The notes under the pieces are model-generated. The model was not told where the DNA came from. It was given only the letters and a program-made list of their open reading frames with translations, and ran no database searches. Below are positions 61,945-64,000 of a stretch of 64,000 bases of DNA, one piece after another. The position numbers were made by a program, and so were the translations under genes. The DNA comes from Chitinophaga rhizosphaerae (GTDB taxonomy: Bacteria; Bacteroidota; Bacteroidia; Chitinophagales; Chitinophagaceae): assembly GCF_003958645.1 (NCBI RefSeq), contig NZ_RXLO01000016.1:1-64000 (forward strand). The letters run 5' to 3'. Each line of letters begins with the position of its first letter. Within the stretch, counting starts at the first letter, position 1.

Positions 61945-61999
61945 AGCGGGAATAGGGTCGTAAACAAGTTTGTTGACGGCTTTTTCCCGCTTCTTTTTG
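61945..61999 (+). terminator. Putative terminator after the second GMC gene
   Basis: AGCGGGAA (61945-61952) pairs with TTCCCGCT (61984-61991) and the inside can form AACA/TGTT; TCTTTTTG follows. Imperfect but in the expected position. The remainder of 61858-62075 shows no other clear feature. Confidence 0.45.
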
Positions 62000-62075
62000 A
62001 TTTTACGAATTAAATAAGGTAACTTAAAGTAGGTTTTTCGCACACGTTATTGTTTAAACTTAAATACAGCTTACC

Positions 62076-62516
62076 ATGGGAAGAGTCAGAGACATCTTGG
62101 TGGGCAAAGGTCACGCAGTTTACTCCGTACATCCGGACAGCACCGTTTATGAAGCCCTTAAAGTATTGGTGGACCGGAATGTTGGCGCCCTCACCGTCGT
62201 AGATAAAGATCATTTTATGGGCATATTTTCCGAGCGCGATTATGCGCGCCGGGTAATATTGAAAGGTCGTGCTTCGAAAGAGACCACGATCCGCGAGATC
62301 ATGACAGAACACCCGATCACGGTTTCGGAAGACGAAACGATCGAGAACTGCATGTGCAAGATGACTGATAAAAGAATCCGGCATTTGCCGGTGGTGGATG
62401 CCGGAGGAAGACTCATCGGCATTGTCTCCATCGGGGATGTAGTGAAATATATCATGGACGAACAGAAACACATCATTGAAAACCTGGAGTGCTACATTAC
62501 CGGCACGCATCATTAA
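62076..62516 (+). CDS. Two-CBS-domain protein
   Basis: 146 residues. Two CBS motifs: HAVYSVHPDSTVYEALKVLV with GALTVVDKDHFMGIFSERDY, then EHPITVSEDETIENCMCKM with RIRHLPVVDAGGRLIGIVSI. CBS pairs bind adenosine nucleotides and sense energy state. There is no attached catalytic domain, so it regulates another protein. It is transcribed alone, with the nuo genes starting about 180 bp downstream. Confidence 0.93.
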   Translation: MGRVRDILVGKGHAVYSVHPDSTVYEALKVLVDRNVGALTVVDKDHFMGIFSERDYARRVILKGRASKETTIREIMTEHPITVSEDETIENCMCKMTDKRIRHLPVVDAGGRLIGIVSIGDVVKYIMDEQKHIIENLECYITGTHH

Positions 62517-62564
62517 CGGATCAGTTACAACAGTTACAGACAGCCACATCCCCGGCGTTGTTTA

Positions 62565-62628
62565 TTGTTTTATGGCCTGCATCTGCCCGGTGCGAGGAGT
62601 TGGAATTCGATTGGCTACAATAAAACAA
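62565..62628. repeat. Inverted repeat upstream of nuoA
   Basis: TTGTTTTAT (62565-62573) is complementary to ATAAAACAA (62620-62628), 9 bp with a 46-base gap. It lies between the CBS gene and nuoA; it may be an operator or RNA structure, or chance. The rest of the 178-bp gap is unremarkable. Confidence 0.35.
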
Positions 62629-62694
62629 CCGCAAAGGATCCCCTCACCGACGCCCGTCCGGATAACCCGCAGATGAACCCATAAAACGACTGTT

Positions 62695-63138
62695 ATGCAG
62701 CCAACCTGGCCATTTCTTGTATTTGGCGCCATCGTACTCGTATTGGTACTGGCGATCCTGGGTCTGTCCTACCTGCTGGGCCAGCGCCATAAAGACCGCT
62801 CTACGGGCGAAGCTTATGAATCCGGTATTTTATCCACCGGCTCCGCGCGCCTCCGCTTCCCGTCCCAATTTTACCTTGTTGCCATGTTGTTTGTCATCTT
62901 CGACATCGAGACCGTGTTCGTGATCTCCTGGGCCATCGCGTTCGGAGAGCTCGGATGGGCGGGGTTCATCGGCGTGTCTGTTTTCATCGCCATTTTGCTG
63001 GTAGTACTCATCTACGAATGGCGGAACGGTGCGCTGGATTTCGGGCCCGACGGGAAGAAAATCCTGAAAGCTTTCCGGAAGATGAAGTCCACATCCCTTC
63101 AAACTAAAACCGACAGCCATGAAGTGGTGGTTAACTGA
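62695..63138 (+). CDS. nuoA: NADH-quinone oxidoreductase subunit A
   Basis: 147 residues with three membrane helices (FLVFGAIVLVLVLAILGLSY, FYLVAMLFVIFDIETVFVIS, AGFIGVSVFIAILLVVLIYE). The conserved GEAYESGI and FVIFDIETVF motifs of NuoA are intact. It is part of the proton-pumping module of complex I. Its last 20 bases overlap nuoB, a common arrangement. Confidence 0.95.
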   Translation: MQPTWPFLVFGAIVLVLVLAILGLSYLLGQRHKDRSTGEAYESGILSTGSARLRFPSQFYLVAMLFVIFDIETVFVISWAIAFGELGWAGFIGVSVFIAILLVVLIYEWRNGALDFGPDGKKILKAFRKMKSTSLQTKTDSHEVVVN

Positions 63139-63757
63139 ACCGAAAGAAGCCGCGCCGCGCAGCAACGGCAATTACTCGGCCGAAGACTCCGTGGGCCAGA
63201 GCGTGATGCTCACTTCCGTAGAACGCCTCGTAGCCTGGGGCCGTAAAAACAGCATGTGGCCCTTCCATTTCGGGCTTTCGTGCTGCTTCGTGGAAATGGC
63301 CACCGGCATGACGCCCAAGTACGACCTCGCACGCTTCGGCGCAGAAGTGATCCGCGGAACGCCCCGCGAGGCAGACGTCATGATCATCGCCGGAACGGTT
63401 TTTATCAAGATGGCGCCCATCATCCAGCGGCTATACGAACAAATGATGGAACCGCGCTGGGTAATTTCGATGGGCAGCTGCGCGAATTCAGGCGGGATGT
63501 ATGATATTTACAGCGTGGTCCAGGGCGTCGATAAATTTTTACCGGTAGACGTATACGTTCCCGGATGCCCGCCGCGCCCCGACGCCTTCATGCACGGCCT
63601 GCTGCTGTTGCAGGAATCCGTGGGTAAGGAATTGCGCCCCCTGAGCTGGACGATCGGCGACCAGGGCGTGATCAGGCCGGAGAAAACATCCATGAAAGAC
63701 CGCTTCCGCGAGAAGCGCCAGAATATGACCGAATTCAAGACGCCGGACGAAATCTGA
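63119..63757 (+). CDS. nuoB: NADH-quinone oxidoreductase subunit B
   Basis: 212 residues. The [4Fe-4S] cluster N2 ligands are in SCCFVEMATGMTP (Cys pair near 54-55), ISMGSCANSGGMYD (about 120) and YVPGCPPRPDAFMHGLLLLQ (about 150). The start at 63119 lies within nuoA. The next gene is not nuoC but a metallo-beta-lactamase-fold gene, so the usual nuo order may be broken here, or nuoC is elsewhere. Confidence 0.97.
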   Translation: MKWWLTEPKEAAPRSNGNYSAEDSVGQSVMLTSVERLVAWGRKNSMWPFHFGLSCCFVEMATGMTPKYDLARFGAEVIRGTPREADVMIIAGTVFIKMAPIIQRLYEQMMEPRWVISMGSCANSGGMYDIYSVVQGVDKFLPVDVYVPGCPPRPDAFMHGLLLLQESVGKELRPLSWTIGDQGVIRPEKTSMKDRFREKRQNMTEFKTPDEI

Positions 63758-63796
63758 AAGGGGCTTCATCCGCCGCAACCTATAAACCTACACCGC

Positions 63797-64000
63797 ATGA
63801 GTATCCGAAGGATCACCGAGAATGTCTATGAACTGAACCTGGGAAAGTCGAACGCATTTCTGATCGACGATGAAAAGCTGACGCTCATAGACACGGGAGA
63901 GCCCGACAGCAGCGGCCTCATATTGGAACTGCTGCAATCCATCGGCCGGCAGCCGGATGACCTGAAAAACATCCTGCTGACACACAGCCACCCGGACCAT
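63797..64000 (+). CDS. Partial metallo-beta-lactamase-fold hydrolase
   Basis: The start (ATG at 63797) and 68 codons are present, reading MSIRRITENVYELNL and ending LLTHSHPDH at the window edge. THSHPDH is the HxHxDH zinc-binding motif. The substrate is unknown (lactones, glyoxalase-type thioesters or others). It is 39 bp after nuoB and probably in the same transcript. Confidence 0.8.
   Translation, partial: MSIRRITENVYELNLGKSNAFLIDDEKLTLIDTGEPDSSGLILELLQSIGRQPDDLKNILLTHSHPDH

Noticed and set aside
62476..62676. 66-aa plus-strand frame overlapping the end of the CBS gene
   Set aside because: No motif, and it begins inside the CBS gene; not supported.
1..64000. CRISPR arrays, rRNA and tRNA genes, integrases
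   Set aside because: None were seen on either strand by reading; a dedicated scan with tRNA and repeat tools could confirm this.

Overview
The window is a chromosomal segment from a Bacteroidota bacterium, most likely a Chitinophagaceae (Chitinophaga-like) species. The signs are: no Shine-Dalgarno consensus ahead of starts, promoters of the TTTG-N19-TAnnTTTG kind, many TPR-type HisKA_3 sensor kinases, lipoproteins and OmpA/DUF3857 proteins, and several secreted carbohydrate-active enzymes. Most of it is GC-rich housekeeping and envelope DNA; only the first ~2.1 kb is clearly AT-rich and looks acquired.

Layout. 1-2.1 kb: end of an IS-type transposase gene, small hypothetical genes, a possible PD-(D/E)XK nuclease and an IS-end-like inverted repeat. 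2.2-19.4 kb: DUF1826 protein, two related OmpA/sensor-kinase clusters (only one keeps its response regulator), a Crp-type regulator, a methyltransferase, a PhnA-like protein, a SulP transporter, an Lrp-type regulator and a TPR lipoprotein. 19.4-26.9 kb: GH43 enzyme, QueG, two DUF3857/transglutaminase paralogues (one with a broken catalytic triad), and a DUF937-OmpA fusion. 27-34 kb: ClpB, a candidate structured RNA, guanine deaminase, two sigma/anti-sigma modules in one co-directional block, and an NlpC/P60 protein. 34-43.6 kb: secreted TIM-barrel-like enzyme, pyrophosphatase, PhoH, PurE, a five-PAS kinase with a single-domain response regulator, and Rpe. 43.6-49.4 kb: TPR lipoprotein and the thrA-thrB-thrC operon, preceded by a short reading frame with ten consecutive Thr/Ile codons (probable attenuator leader). 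49.7-55.7 kb: two membrane proteins, the tyrosine/homogentisate genes (hmgA, aldo/keto reductase, hppD) behind a Tyr-containing upstream ORF, and a GH16 glucanase. 55.7-64 kb: L,D-transpeptidase, small membrane proteins, a Tat-type gluconate-dehydrogenase-like subunit with two tandem GMC oxidoreductases, a CBS protein, nuoA-nuoB and the start of a metallo-beta-lactamase-fold gene.

Functional links. thrA, thrB and thrC carry aspartate through to threonine and appear controlled as one unit by the leader. hppD and hmgA perform consecutive steps of tyrosine breakdown. The five-PAS kinase and its receiver protein, and the 17.2-kb kinase with the 16.5-kb regulator, form two-component pairs. The most noteworthy items are the Thr/Ile leader peptide, the 179-nt foldable RNA between clpB and guaD, the Tyr-containing upstream ORF before hmgA, the degenerate sigma-like paralogue and the catalytically dead transglutaminase paralogue. 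All assignments come from reading motifs by eye; no database search was possible.
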